From ZLKRG08 sp051006515 (GTDB lineage Bacteria; Actinomycetota; Actinomycetes; Nanopelagicales; Nanopelagicaceae): a stretch of 28,280 nucleotides of DNA. The notes under the pieces are model-generated. The model saw only the letters and a program-made list of their open reading frames with translations. It was not told where the DNA came from and did not search any database. Every line of letters starts with the position of its first letter. Position 1 is the first letter of the stretch. The stretch is from contig JBPCTD010000057.1 in assembly GCA_051006515.1 (NCBI GenBank), positions 1 through 28,280 on the forward strand. The letters are read 5' to 3'. Positions 1 to 7,486 of the stretch are shown piece by piece. Both the position numbers and the translations under genes were made by a program.

Positions 1-16
1 TTTCTTAGAGGGAGTT

Positions 17-325
17 GTGGTGTTATCCCTAGATTTGTACCTGATTGTTCAGAACTTCATCGCCGACAACGTGGAAGATCGTCACGCGCTATTGGGAGAG
101 ATTCTTTATGTAACTGCAGGTGCTGCGATTCTCTTTCTGCTTGCTTGGGGTTTTTATACAAACCGCAGATTTTCAAGAGCGCCTGCAACTTTGTTGAATT
201 TAATTTTTCTTGGCATGGCTTATTACATGTTTAGTGAAGGTTTGATTCTGCTTGGAATCATTACAACCTTGATTGCAGGTTCAGCGGTTGTTGCTGCAGT
301 TTCGGTAATTCCAGAAGATAAATGA
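17..325 (+). CDS. Small hypothetical membrane protein
   Basis: A 102-residue protein of unknown function with GTG as likely start. Two adjacent GTG codons lie at 17 and 20. The purine-rich GAGGGAG at 8-14 is better spaced for the second, so the true start may be 20. Three hydrophobic segments can be seen, at about residues 28-46, 58-76 and 77-95, separated by a short basic stretch (TNRRFSR) near residue 48, so it is probably an integral membrane protein. No catalytic motif is recognisable. It lies about 125 bp upstream of kgd on the same strand, but kgd has its own promoter signals, so the two need not form an operon. The gene looks real from its Shine-Dalgarno sequence and hydrophobic pattern. 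I do not recognise the family. Confidence 0.7.
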   Translation: MVLSLDLYLIVQNFIADNVEDRHALLGEILYVTAGAAILFLLAWGFYTNRRFSRAPATLLNLIFLGMAYYMFSEGLILLGIITTLIAGSAVVAAVSVIPEDK

Positions 326-416
326 ATTAGTAACTCGCGCCACATTCTTAACTTGCGGGAATTAGCTTCTAGGTCTGATCAGCCATCAAAATATGGGATT
401 TTCTCCGCCTAGATTT

Positions 417-443
417 TTTCACCATGTGAAACTTTAGTAATAT
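417..443 (+). promoter_or_regulatory. Putative leaderless promoter of kgd with overlapping dyad
   Basis: The hexamer TAATAT at 438-443 lies exactly 6 nt before the GTG start of kgd at 450. No Shine-Dalgarno sequence is visible, and an in-frame TAA at 438 rules out an earlier start. This is the geometry of a leaderless transcript. The -35 is weak (T-rich, around 415-422). A 15-bp dyad, TTTCAC-CAT-GTGAAA (417-431), fills the -35/-10 spacer and could be an operator. Its regulator is unknown. Confidence 0.5.
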
Positions 444-449
444 CACCTC

Positions 450-3400
450 GTGACCAACGGCGATCTCGGAGCCAATGAATGGCTCGTAGACGAGATGTTC
501 GAGGCGTATCAAAAAGATCCTAACTCTGTTGATCCAGCTTGGGTTGAGTACTTCCTGTCCAAGCAAATGATTAGCGGTAACGTGGCAGGGGTTCCACAGC
601 AAGTTACAACTAACCCAAATGTTTCTGTAAATAATTCAGTTAGCAATCCGGTTAATAATTCAGTCGGTACTCCAGTTGCTGGTGCACCTAATGGTGGAGT
701 TCCACCAACACCAAAAGCACAAGTAAAAGCTGCAGCGCCTGTTGCACCAGTTACTCCGGCACCAGTTGCGCAAACTGCACAACCAGTTACACAGCAATTA
801 GTACAACAAGAAGTTTTGAAAGATCGTGGCCGAGTTGAGCCAACTCCAGCAGATCCACAAGTTAAACCAGCTCCTGTTGTAGCCGCGCCAAGTTCTGCAA
901 GAGTTGAAGCGCTTCGTGGCGTTGCAGGTCGTGTGGTGCAATCAATGGAAGCTTCGCTTTCCGTACCAACTGCGACAAGTGTTCGCGCAATTCCAGCTAA
1001 GTTATTAATTGATAACCGCATCGTGATTAACAACCACTTAAAGCGCACTCGCGGTGGCAAAGTTTCATTTACACACTTAATTGCATTCGCGATGATTGAA
1101 GCAATCAAGCAGATGCCAGAGATGAATACCTTCTTTACCGAACTAGAAGGTAAGCCTGCAGTTGGACATCCTGAACATATTAATTTGGGTATTGCAATCG
1201 ATTTGATGAAAGAAGATGGTTCACGCCAACTTCTAGTGCCATCTATTAAGGGCTGCGAAGCGATGGATTTCGCGCAGTTCTGGTCTGCATATGAAGCAAC
1301 TGTGAAGAAAGCACGTAATGGTGCGCTAACAGTTGAAGATTTTGCTGGCACCACCGTTTCGCTAACTAATCCAGGAACGATTGGCACAGTTCACTCAGTT
1401 CCGCGTTTAGTACAAGGACAAGGTTTGATTCTTGGCGTTGGCGCTATGGATTACCCAGCAGAGTTCCAAGGTTCTAGCGAAGAGACTTTAAATAAATTAG
1501 GAATTAGCAAAGTTGTCACGCTGACATCTACTTATGATCACCGCATCATTCAAGGCGCACAATCTGGAGATTTCCTAAAGCGAATTCATGAAGCGCTACT
1601 TTCTGATGAGTTCTATGATCATATTTTCCAGGCGTTACGCATTCCTTATGTTCCAATACGTTGGGCACAAGATGTTGAAGTAGATCAAGATGCAATCGAT
1701 AAATCAGATCGCGTTCTTGAGCTAATCAACGCGTATCGCGTAAATGGCCATTTAATGGCTGATATTGATCCGCTGGAATTCGTGATGCGCTCACATCCAG
1801 ATTTGGATGTTGGATCTCATGGTTTATCTCTTTGGGATTTGGATCGCACTTTTGCAACTGGTGGCTTCGGTGGCAAACCATTTATGAAGCTTCGTGAAAT
1901 TCTAGGCATCTTACGTAATTCATATTGCCGCACTATCGGCGTTGAATATATGTACATCGATAATCCAACAGAGCGCCAGTGGATTCAGCAGATGGTTGAA
2001 GTTGGCGCACCTAAATTGCCAAAAGATGAACAGATTCATGTATTGCAGAAATTAAATAGCGCCGAAGCTTTTGAAACATTCTTGCAGACTAAGTTTGTTG
2101 GACAGAAGCGCTTCTCTCTAGAAGGTGGCGAATCTGTAATTCCACTTCTTGATGCCATGATCTCTGCTGCGGCAGAACGTAATCTTGATGAAGTTTGCAT
2201 CGGCATGCCACACCGCGGCCGTTTAAATGTGTTGGCAAATATCGCCGGCAAACCACACGGCCAAATTTTCCAAGAGTTCGAAGGTCATTACCAAGAGAAT
2301 CAAGTTCAAGGTTCTGGCGATGTGAAGTACCACTTAGGTAATGAAGGTGTATTCACTGCAAAATCTGGTGCAACTACCAAGATTTATCTAGCGGCAAACC
2401 CTTCACATTTAGAAGCGGTTAACCCGGTTCTTGAAGGAATTGTGCGTGCCAAGCAAGATAAATTAAATGTGAAGAATGCATTTAGCGTAATGCCAATTTT
2501 GCTACACGGAGATGCGTCATTTGCCGGTCAAGGCGTAAACATGGAGACCTTGCAGATGGGCCAATTAAGTGGCTATCGCACCGGTGGAACCGTGCATATT
2601 GTGGTTAATAACCAAGTTGGCTTTACTACTTCGCCAAACGCTTCACGTTCTGCGCGTTATGCAACTGATATTGCAAAGATGATCAATGCGCCGGTATTCC
2701 ATGTAAATGGCGATGATCCTGAAGCATGTGTACGCGTTGCGCGTTGGGCTTTTGAATATCGCCAAGCATTTAATAAAGATGTAGTGATTGATCTAGTTTG
2801 CTACCGCCGTCGTGGACATAACGAAGGTGATGAGCCAAGCTTTACTCAGCCACAGATGTACAAGTTAATTGATGCAAAGCGCACTACTCGCGCTCTTTAT
2901 GCTGAAGCTCTAGTAGGTCGTGGTGATATCACTGCCGAAGAGAATGAAGCAATCTCTAAGCAGTTCCAAGCAGAGTTAGAAGCAATCTTTGCTGCAGTTC
3001 ACAATGTCGAACCAGAATCTCCAAACTGGCAGATTCCAAAGACTGCCGAACCGCACGATAATCCAACAAATATTGCTGCTGATGTTGTAAACAAGATTGC
3101 GGCAACTCAAGTTGCAGTGCCTGAAGGATTTACAGTTCATCCAAAACTTATGCCGCAGTTACAAAAGCGCATTGATATGGTTAAGGATGGTGCAATTGAT
3201 TGGGGAATGGGTGAAACCATTACCTACGGTTCACTTCTACTTGAAGGACATCCGGTCCGAATTGCTGGACAAGATGCGCGCCGCGGAACATTTAGCCATC
3301 GCCATGCAGTGGTAATTGATAAAGAAAATGGCAACGAATGGACGCCGCTTCGTGCGTTGACCAGTAATGATTCCCAATTCTTCGTAGTTGATTCGCTGCT

Positions 3401-4223
3401 CTCTGAATATGCTGCGATGGGCTTTGAATATGGATATTCCACAATTCGCCCTGAAGCGTTAGTTATTTGGGAAGGCCAATTTGGTGACTTCGTAAATGGT
3501 GCACAGACAGTTATCGATGAATTCGTATCTTCTGCGCTACAAAAGTGGGGCGAGCGTTCTTCAGTAGTACTTGCACTGCCGCATGGTTATGAGGGACAAG
3601 GTCCAGATCACTCTTCTGCTCGCATTGAACGTTTCTTACAGCTATGCGCTGAGCAGAATATGACAGTCGTACAACCAACTACACCAGCACAGTTCTTCCA
3701 TGTAATGCGTTGGCACATTAAGAATCCAGCTAAGCGCCCGATGGTTTACTTCTCACCAAAGTCGCTACTTCGCTTAAAGGCCGCGACCTCTAAAGTTGAA
3801 GAATTTACTAATGGTTCTTTCCAGAAAGTAATTGATGATCCGCAAGTTCAAAATGCATCACGTTTGATCTTCTGCTCTGGTCGCGTTTACTACGATTTAA
3901 TTGCAGAGCGCGAGAAGTTACAGGAATCATCAACTGCAATTGTTCGAGTAGAGTTGCTTTACCCACTTCCTGCAGATGAAATGGCAGCGATTGCGGCAAA
4001 GCATCCAAATGCAAGTCTGCTCTGGGTTCAGGATGAACCAGCAAATCAAGGTCCTTGGTCATTCATCGCACTTCGCACTGCAGAACAATTTGGCGGTCCT
4101 GGCTTTGGCGGTCGCACACTTCGTCGCGTATCTCGACGCGCAACAGCTTCACCTGCAACTGGAAATCATCACCTGCATGAAGATGAGCAGAAAGCTCTGA
4201 TGCAGGAAGCGTTTACTCGCTGA
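450..4223 (+). CDS. kgd: Multifunctional 2-oxoglutarate decarboxylase/dehydrogenase E1 fused to E2 succinyltransferase domain (Kgd/OdhA)
   Basis: 1257 residues, the full length of the actinobacterial E2-E1 fusion that serves as the 2-oxoglutarate dehydrogenase component of the TCA cycle and can also yield succinic semialdehyde. Order of parts: the N-terminal ANEWLVDEM motif (residues 9-17) typical of Kgd/OdhA, a long Pro/Ala/Val/Asn-rich linker (about 40-145), an E2-type acyltransferase core (about 150-390) with the DHRIIQG active-site motif (His364), then the thiamine-diphosphate E1 module. E1 motifs include MPHRGRLNVL (His588), GDASFAGQG (Asp688, metal/TPP site), NNQVGF (720-725), RRRGHNEGD and DARRGTFSHRH. 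No lipoyl domain is present, as known for this family, so a lipoylated E2 must act elsewhere. The GTG start is the only plausible one because of an in-frame stop at 438. The 3' end overlaps the convergent sodX gene by 11 bp. Identification is secure. Confidence 0.97.
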   Translation: MTNGDLGANEWLVDEMFEAYQKDPNSVDPAWVEYFLSKQMISGNVAGVPQQVTTNPNVSVNNSVSNPVNNSVGTPVAGAPNGGVPPTPKAQVKAAAPVAPVTPAPVAQTAQPVTQQLVQQEVLKDRGRVEPTPADPQVKPAPVVAAPSSARVEALRGVAGRVVQSMEASLSVPTATSVRAIPAKLLIDNRIVINNHLKRTRGGKVSFTHLIAFAMIEAIKQMPEMNTFFTELEGKPAVGHPEHINLGIAIDLMKEDGSRQLLVPSIKGCEAMDFAQFWSAYEATVKKARNGALTVEDFAGTTVSLTNPGTIGTVHSVPRLVQGQGLILGVGAMDYPAEFQGSSEETLNKLGISKVVTLTSTYDHRIIQGAQSGDFLKRIHEALLSDEFYDHIFQALRIPYVPIRWAQDVEVDQDAIDKSDRVLELINAYRVNGHLMADIDPLEFVMRSHPDLDVGSHGLSLWDLDRTFATGGFGGKPFMKLREILGILRNSYCRTIGVEYMYIDNPTERQWIQQMVEVGAPKLPKDEQIHVLQKLNSAEAFETFLQTKFVGQKRFSLEGGESVIPLLDAMISAAAERNLDEVCIGMPHRGRLNVLANIAGKPHGQIFQEFEGHYQENQVQGSGDVKYHLGNEGVFTAKSGATTKIYLAANPSHLEAVNPVLEGIVRAKQDKLNVKNAFSVMPILLHGDASFAGQGVNMETLQMGQLSGYRTGGTVHIVVNNQVGFTTSPNASRSARYATDIAKMINAPVFHVNGDDPEACVRVARWAFEYRQAFNKDVVIDLVCYRRRGHNEGDEPSFTQPQMYKLIDAKRTTRALYAEALVGRGDITAEENEAISKQFQAELEAIFAAVHNVEPESPNWQIPKTAEPHDNPTNIAADVVNKIAATQVAVPEGFTVHPKLMPQLQKRIDMVKDGAIDWGMGETITYGSLLLEGHPVRIAGQDARRGTFSHRHAVVIDKENGNEWTPLRALTSNDSQFFVVDSLLSEYAAMGFEYGYSTIRPEALVIWEGQFGDFVNGAQTVIDEFVSSALQKWGERSSVVLALPHGYEGQGPDHSSARIERFLQLCAEQNMTVVQPTTPAQFFHVMRWHIKNPAKRPMVYFSPKSLLRLKAATSKVEEFTNGSFQKVIDDPQVQNASRLIFCSGRVYYDLIAEREKLQESSTAIVRVELLYPLPADEMAAIAAKHPNASLLWVQDEPANQGPWSFIALRTAEQFGGPGFGGRTLRRVSRRATASPATGNHHLHEDEQKALMQEAFTR

Positions 4224-4530
4224 GTTTTCTAATAACTCTAGCTTTCACGAATCGCGAAGGAATCGCACCCCAATGTCTAGAGTCAATCGATTCTTCTTTG
4301 TTATCGCCTTCTACCGTAACCATGCCTTGACCGGTATGACCACCAATTTCATAACGCACGATTCGCTTTAACATCAATTCACCTTCGCGCTCGACGAGCA
4401 CTACTTCGCCAGTATGAATCGGTTGCAGGTCAGAGCTTCGGTACTTAACCAGAATGCGATCTCCTGGTGCGAAGGTCGGAAGCATGGAGTTGCCGCTTAC
4501 TTTCATAAGCTCAAAGCCGAAGATGCGCAT
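4213..4530 (-). CDS. sodX: Nickel-type superoxide dismutase maturation protease (S26 family)
   Basis: 105 residues related to type I signal peptidases (peptidase S26/S24 fold). The catalytic serine motif SGNSMLPT gives Ser15, the lysine is Lys55 in LMLKRIV, and the C-terminal signature GDNKEES...DSRHWG (75-88) is the classic S26 box E. No N-terminal membrane anchor is present, so it is a soluble, short form. It lies divergently next to sodN, whose precursor needs removal of a few residues before the His that becomes residue 1 of the nickel hook. The neighbour therefore supports a role in Ni-SOD maturation rather than general secretion. Shine-Dalgarno GGAAGG lies 5 nt before the ATG. The 3' end overlaps kgd convergently. 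Confidence 0.9.
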   Translation of the reverse strand: MRIFGFELMKVSGNSMLPTFAPGDRILVKYRSSDLQPIHTGEVVLVEREGELMLKRIVRYEIGGHTGQGMVTVEGDNKEESIDSRHWGAIPSRFVKARVIRKLSE

Positions 4531-4551
4531 TGAAACCTTCCCGAGTAACCT

Positions 4552-4583
4552 TTAGCACCTAAGCCTAATTAAGGCTTTGCTAA
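4552..4583. promoter_or_regulatory. Imperfect dyad in the sodX-sodN intergenic region
   Basis: Inner arms AAGCCT (4561-4566) and AGGCTT (4572-4577) flank AATTA. Outer arms TTAGC (4552-4556) and GCTAA (4579-4583) extend the symmetry. It is the only conspicuous inverted repeat between the divergent sodX and sodN genes and ends 9 nt before the sodN Shine-Dalgarno sequence. It may be an operator (a nickel-responsive Fur-family regulator would be one candidate) or a leader hairpin. Both readings are inference. Confidence 0.35.
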
Positions 4584-4602
4584 GTTGGAAACGGAGATAA
4601 AG

Positions 4603-4977
4603 ATGAAGGTTGTTAAGGCACATTGCGATCTACCTTGTGGCGTTTACGATCCAGCCCAAGCTCGCATCGAAGCGCTTTCAGTAAAGGCTTGCATGGAAAA
4701 GTATGCAGCTTCAAGTGATGCAGATTTCAAGTCACGCTCAGTAGCAATTAAAGAAGAGCGTTCACATCAAGTTAAAGAACACTTATGGGTGCTTTGGACT
4801 GATTACTTCAAGCCAAATCACTTCGAGGCATACCCACAACTTCACAATCTATTTAACGAAGCTACCAAGCTTGCAGGCGCTGCAGGAACAAAGGGCACTC
4901 AAGATGTAGCAGTTGCAGATAAGTTGATCGCAAAGATCGACGAGATTGCAGAAATCTTCTGGGCAACTAAGAAGTAG
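4603..4977 (+). CDS. sodN: Nickel superoxide dismutase precursor
   Basis: 124 residues. Disproportionates superoxide with a nickel centre. The nickel hook HCDLPCGVYDP is at residues 7-17. In the mature enzyme His7 becomes the N-terminal residue, and Cys8 and Cys12 are the thiolate ligands, so only a six-residue leader (MKVVKA) needs removal, presumably by the adjacent SodX. The remainder (helical, with the KEHLWVLWTDYFKP stretch) matches the four-helix Ni-SOD fold and usual length. I chose the ATG at 4603 over the upstream TTG at 4585 because GGAG at 4593-4596 is well spaced for it and the TTG would lengthen the leader without support. A strong intrinsic terminator follows. Confidence 0.96.
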   Translation: MKVVKAHCDLPCGVYDPAQARIEALSVKACMEKYAASSDADFKSRSVAIKEERSHQVKEHLWVLWTDYFKPNHFEAYPQLHNLFNEATKLAGAAGTKGTQDVAVADKLIAKIDEIAEIFWATKK

Positions 4978-4988
4978 ATTGCTCTTTC

Positions 4989-5024
4989 AAAAATCCTCCG
5001 AAGAAAGTGATCGGAGGATTTTTT
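4989..5024 (+). terminator. Rho-independent terminator after sodN
   Basis: A perfect 12-bp stem, with the left arm at 4989-5000 ending in ATCCTCCG and the right arm at 5012-5023 starting CGGAGGAT, encloses an 11-nt loop and ends in a run of six T (5019-5024). Its A/T flanks make it nearly symmetric, so it may also act on transcripts from the minus-strand thioesterase gene that ends at 5034. Confidence 0.9.
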
Positions 5025-5033
5025 ATGCCCAGA

Positions 5034-5462
5034 TTACTTTGCTTCGAAGAGGCTCTGCGCAGCGGTGCGAGCTAAGAAGGTAACCCGATCAACTATTTGG
5101 CGGCGCTGAGTTGATTGTGCAACTAAGCGCTCTCCTTCGTAAATTTCGATATTGAAATCTAAGTCATTTTCATTCTGCGCAATACATTGCGCGCTTGCTT
5201 GTAGCTCTGCGCCAATTGCTGCGCTGCTATAAAAATTGGTGTTCATCGAAGTTGAAAATGTCGAAATGCCAGTCTCAAAGAACTCATTAATCGCTGCAAT
5301 TGCTGCTGATTCCATCAAAGATATGAGCACTGAGTTATTTACAACAGTTAAATCACCAATGCCATTTGCAGCTGCAGTATCGCCAGGGCGAACAGTCATA
5401 GAGGCAAAGCCAAGCGCGCCAACAAAGCTATTGGGATTCTCGTTAACTTGGGCGGTGCTCAT
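5034..5462 (-). CDS. Hotdog-fold thioesterase, FlK (fluoroacetyl-CoA thioesterase)-like
   Basis: 142 residues. The region from GIGDLTVVNNSVLISLMESAA (about 35-55) through STSMNTNFYSSAAIGAEL to FNIEIYEGERLVAQSTQRR and IVDR follows the layout of the single-domain hotdog thioesterases related to FlK, which hydrolyse acyl-CoA thioesters. The substrate cannot be inferred, and fluoroacetyl-CoA itself is unlikely. It is the third gene of the sigR - anti-sigma cluster, starting 14 nt after the anti-sigma stop, so it may be co-transcribed in the thiol-stress response. A TATAAA hexamer at 5469-5474, 6 nt before the ATG, could also give it a leaderless promoter of its own. Confidence 0.75.
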   Translation of the reverse strand: MSTAQVNENPNSFVGALGFASMTVRPGDTAAANGIGDLTVVNNSVLISLMESAAIAAINEFFETGISTFSTSMNTNFYSSAAIGAELQASAQCIAQNENDLDFNIEIYEGERLVAQSTQRRQIVDRVTFLARTAAQSLFEAK

Positions 5463-5468
5463 GCCCTA

Positions 5469-5474
5469 TTTATA
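5469..5474 (-). promoter_or_regulatory. Possible -10 of a leaderless thioesterase promoter
   Basis: TATAAA on the minus strand, separated from the ATG at 5462 by exactly 6 nt (TAGGGC). It sits in the 14-nt gap after the anti-sigma gene. The GGG in the spacer could instead be a poorly placed Shine-Dalgarno sequence, so this is a tentative call. Confidence 0.3.
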
Positions 5475-5476
5475 AC

Positions 5477-5875
5477 TTAGTTTTTATCTGGATCGTGGAA
5501 TTCTTGGGTAGATTCAATGTGAATTTCGCGTTGCACGACCTGGCCAAATTCATCGATTTCAATTGAGACTTGGCTCATTCGAAATTCCGTCACAACTTGA
5601 GGTGAATTCTGCTGCCAGATCGCTACTTGGATCTGTTGGTGAATTGAGTTGATCAAAGATTCTGGCGCTTTTTCACAGCAGCTGCGCTGAAGCAAGGTGC
5701 GCATGAACTCATGAGCGATTTTTTCGGTCTCTACTTCAAGTTTGCAAGGTGCGCACTTTTCTAGATGGCGATCGACAGACGTTGGATCAAGATTATTCTC
5801 TTCGAAAAATTGCGGACCATCTGCAAGTAAAAGCAGGGCATGCTTTACCTGTTCGCAAGGAAGTTCGTGGCTCAT
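5477..5875 (-). CDS. rshA: Zinc-binding (ZAS) anti-sigma factor, RsrA/RshA family
   Basis: 132 residues. Redox-sensitive anti-sigma factor that holds the thiol-stress sigma factor in the reduced cell and releases it when its cysteines oxidise. The ZAS signature H-x3-C-x2-C is His37, Cys41 and Cys44, with a further Cys at residue 7 and a Cys pair at 66-67, a pattern very like RsrA of Streptomyces. The start codon overlaps the sigR stop (ATGA, 5872-5875), indicating translational coupling, which suits a stoichiometric sigma/anti-sigma pair. The protein is about 25-30 residues longer than the usual RsrA/RshA because of an acidic C-terminal tail (from about residue 95). The tail has no recognisable motif. 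Confidence 0.93.
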   Translation of the reverse strand: MSHELPCEQVKHALLLLADGPQFFEENNLDPTSVDRHLEKCAPCKLEVETEKIAHEFMRTLLQRSCCEKAPESLINSIHQQIQVAIWQQNSPQVVTEFRMSQVSIEIDEFGQVVQREIHIESTQEFHDPDKN

Positions 5876-6561
5876 GATTCACCACCTTTGACATAACCTA
5901 ATTCACGCGCGTAATCAGTTAGCTTCTCTCGTAACTGTTTGCGGCCGCGATGCAGACGAGACATCACAGTTCCGGCTGGAACGCCGACAATCTCAGCAAT
6001 CTCTTTGTATGAAAAACCTTCGACATCTGCAAGGTAAACCGCCATGCGAAATTCTTCTGGGATTTCTTGTAGCGCGCGTTTAACATCTGAATCCGGCAAA
6101 CTTTCTAGTGCGCTAATTTCAGCTGATTTTCCCTGATCCGAAGTATGCGATGCAGATTTATGTAACTGCCAATCTTCAACTTCGGCATCAGCAGTTAACT
6201 GTGGTTGGCGCTGAGCTTTGCGGTAATTATTAATAAATGTGGTGGTTAAAACTCGATAAAGCCACGCTTTTAAATTTGTGCCTTCTTGAAATTGATGGAA
6301 GGAAGCAAAAGCTTTTAAGTAAGTATCTTGCACTAAATCTTTGGCATCTTCAGGATTCCTGGTGTAGCGAAGTGCGGCGGCATAAAGTTGATCTGCAAAT
6401 TGCATGGCATCGCGTTCGAAGCGCGCATTGCGATCAGCTTCGCTCTCTTTAACTAATTCTTTGGATGCCATTTGAGATAAGACTACTGGCAAGGCTTCAA
6501 GAACGCTCTTCGCAGCCTTTCGCCTGGAGCGCTCTAGCTCGCTGCCCTTATCTGTAACCAT
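5872..6561 (-). CDS. sigR: ECF sigma factor of the thiol-oxidative stress response, SigR/SigH type
   Basis: 229 residues. Sigma region 2 spans about residues 50-118 (RNPEDAKDLVQDTYLKAF, GTNLKAWLYRVL, TTFINNYRK) and region 4 about 165-220 with the helix-turn-helix FSYKEIAEIVGVPAGTVMSRLHRGR. Sequence and the adjoining ZAS anti-sigma gene place it in the SigR/SigH group that controls thioredoxin and mycothiol genes. The ORF has a 30-residue N-terminal extension rich in charged residues before Met31. Starting at Met31 (codon at 6469-6471) would give the length of the short Streptomyces SigR, while the long form resembles the unstable SigR' isoform. A SigR-type promoter ends only 11 nt before the upstream ATG. 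No strong Shine-Dalgarno sequence precedes Met31. Confidence 0.95.
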   Translation of the reverse strand: MVTDKGSELERSRRKAAKSVLEALPVVLSQMASKELVKESEADRNARFERDAMQFADQLYAAALRYTRNPEDAKDLVQDTYLKAFASFHQFQEGTNLKAWLYRVLTTTFINNYRKAQRQPQLTADAEVEDWQLHKSASHTSDQGKSAEISALESLPDSDVKRALQEIPEEFRMAVYLADVEGFSYKEIAEIVGVPAGTVMSRLHRGRKQLREKLTDYARELGYVKGGES

Positions 6562-6572
6562 CGCCCCTTTAA

Positions 6573-6599
6573 AACCCTACAGACCTGACTTGTATTCCC
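6573..6599 (-). promoter_or_regulatory. SigR-type autoregulatory promoter of sigR
   Basis: On the minus strand GGGAAT (6599-6594) is followed by 18 nt and GTT (6575-6573), an exact match to the GGAAT-N18-GTT consensus known for Streptomyces SigR and Mycobacterium SigH. It lies immediately upstream of the sigR ATG at 6561, so transcription would start within a few bases of the start codon. It implies positive autoregulation when the anti-sigma factor is oxidised. Confidence 0.85.
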
Positions 6600-6652
6600 A
6601 AACCATTAAAAATAGGAACCTGGCCCTATCCGAGCTCAGTTTTTCGCCGAAA

Positions 6653-7378
6653 TCAGAAGAGCGTCTCCGGTTCTGTTATCGAGATTGGGATTACTAACTC
6701 TGGCCCGTCATTGGCAACTTTATTGACTGCATCGCTAACCGGCACTGGATGGAGATTTGCATCTGGTTTTTCAGATTTCATCAAATCAATTAACTCGTGT
6801 GTTGAATGTTCGCCAACATCCAACCAATCGTTCCACTTTTCACGAGGAATCATTACAGGCATCCGGTGATGGATCTTCGCTAGTTCACCAACCGCTTCAC
6901 GGGTAATAATTGATGCGGTCGAAATTGTTTTTCCTGATGGTGAACGCCAAGTATTCCAAATTCCAGCAATTGAAAGTGGATGGCTATCGTTACTTGTAAT
7001 AAAGAATGGTTGTTTAGTTTTGTAAAGACCTAACTCAGTGGCCCATTCGTAATAGCCATCAGCTGGAATTAAACAGCGACGAGATTTAAATGAGTCTCGA
7101 AATGTTGGCTTCTCAAAAATTGATTCAGAACGTGCATTGATGGCCCGTGATTGCGATGCCCTTGCTTCAGTTTCATCAGTTAGCCAATGGCCAATCATTC
7201 CCCAGGATGCAGTTGCTAATTCACGATGATTCTGGGCATCATTTCTGACAATATAAATTTCTTTGGTTGGCGCAATATTCCAACTTGCTGGAAGTGCATT
7301 TTCAGGAAATTTTCCGGTGACCGCGAACTCTTCGACTAAATCACGCATTTCTTGAGTCTGCGCATAGCGACCACACAT
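6653..7378 (-). CDS. SRAP-domain protein (HMCES/YedK family), abasic-site crosslinking
   Basis: 241 residues, a full-length SRAP domain. Family members use Cys2, exposed after Met removal, to form a thiazolidine crosslink with abasic sites in single-stranded DNA, protecting them during replication. The expected residues are present: MCGRYAQ (Cys2), SRAINAR (Asn81), ADGYYEW (Glu111) and HHRMPVMI (His171). These correspond to Cys2, Asn75, Glu105 and His160 of YedK. The gene stands alone between the sigR operon and divergent aroA. A TATCAT hexamer 6 nt before the ATG, and no Shine-Dalgarno sequence, suggest a leaderless mRNA. I found no obvious LexA box in the 108-bp region shared with aroA. Confidence 0.92.
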   Translation of the reverse strand: MCGRYAQTQEMRDLVEEFAVTGKFPENALPASWNIAPTKEIYIVRNDAQNHRELATASWGMIGHWLTDETEARASQSRAINARSESIFEKPTFRDSFKSRRCLIPADGYYEWATELGLYKTKQPFFITSNDSHPLSIAGIWNTWRSPSGKTISTASIITREAVGELAKIHHRMPVMIPREKWNDWLDVGEHSTHELIDLMKSEKPDANLHPVPVSDAVNKVANDGPELVIPISITEPETLF

Positions 7379-7384
7379 AACGCA

Positions 7385-7390
7385 ATGATA
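7385..7390 (-). promoter_or_regulatory. -10 element of leaderless SRAP-gene promoter
   Basis: TATCAT (5 of 6 matches to TATAAT) on the minus strand, followed by TGCGTT and then the ATG at 7378. No ribosome binding site is present, so the transcript probably begins at the start codon. Confidence 0.5.
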
Positions 7391-7452
7391 ACCAGCAAAA
7401 TACTTGTGTGGAGAATCCGCTTTCGCACAAATAACTAATGATTTAATGAAAA

Positions 7453-7479
7453 TTGGCAGCTATCCATACGCGATAGAAT
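7453..7479 (+). promoter_or_regulatory. Leaderless promoter of the aroA operon
   Basis: TTGGCA (7453-7458; 5 of 6 matches to TTGACA) and TAGAAT (7474-7479; 5 of 6) are separated by a short 15-nt spacer. The hexamer is 7 nt from the ATG at 7487 with no Shine-Dalgarno sequence, indicating a leaderless or near-leaderless start. Confidence 0.55.
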
Positions 7480-7486
7480 TAAGCAT

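Noticed and set aside
509..1387. 292-residue open frame on the minus strand inside kgd
   Set aside because: It lies antisense to the well-supported kgd linker and E2 region. Its Cys/Thr/Gly-rich composition is what the complement of a Pro/Ala/Val/Gln-rich linker gives, and no domain is recognisable.
7404..7430. Dyad TTGTGTG-N13-CGCACAA between the SRAP and aroA genes, considered as an SOS (LexA) box
   Set aside because: It does not match the actinobacterial CGAAC-N4-GTTCG LexA box and has a mismatch. It is too weak to call a defined operator, though it lies in a divergent promoter region.
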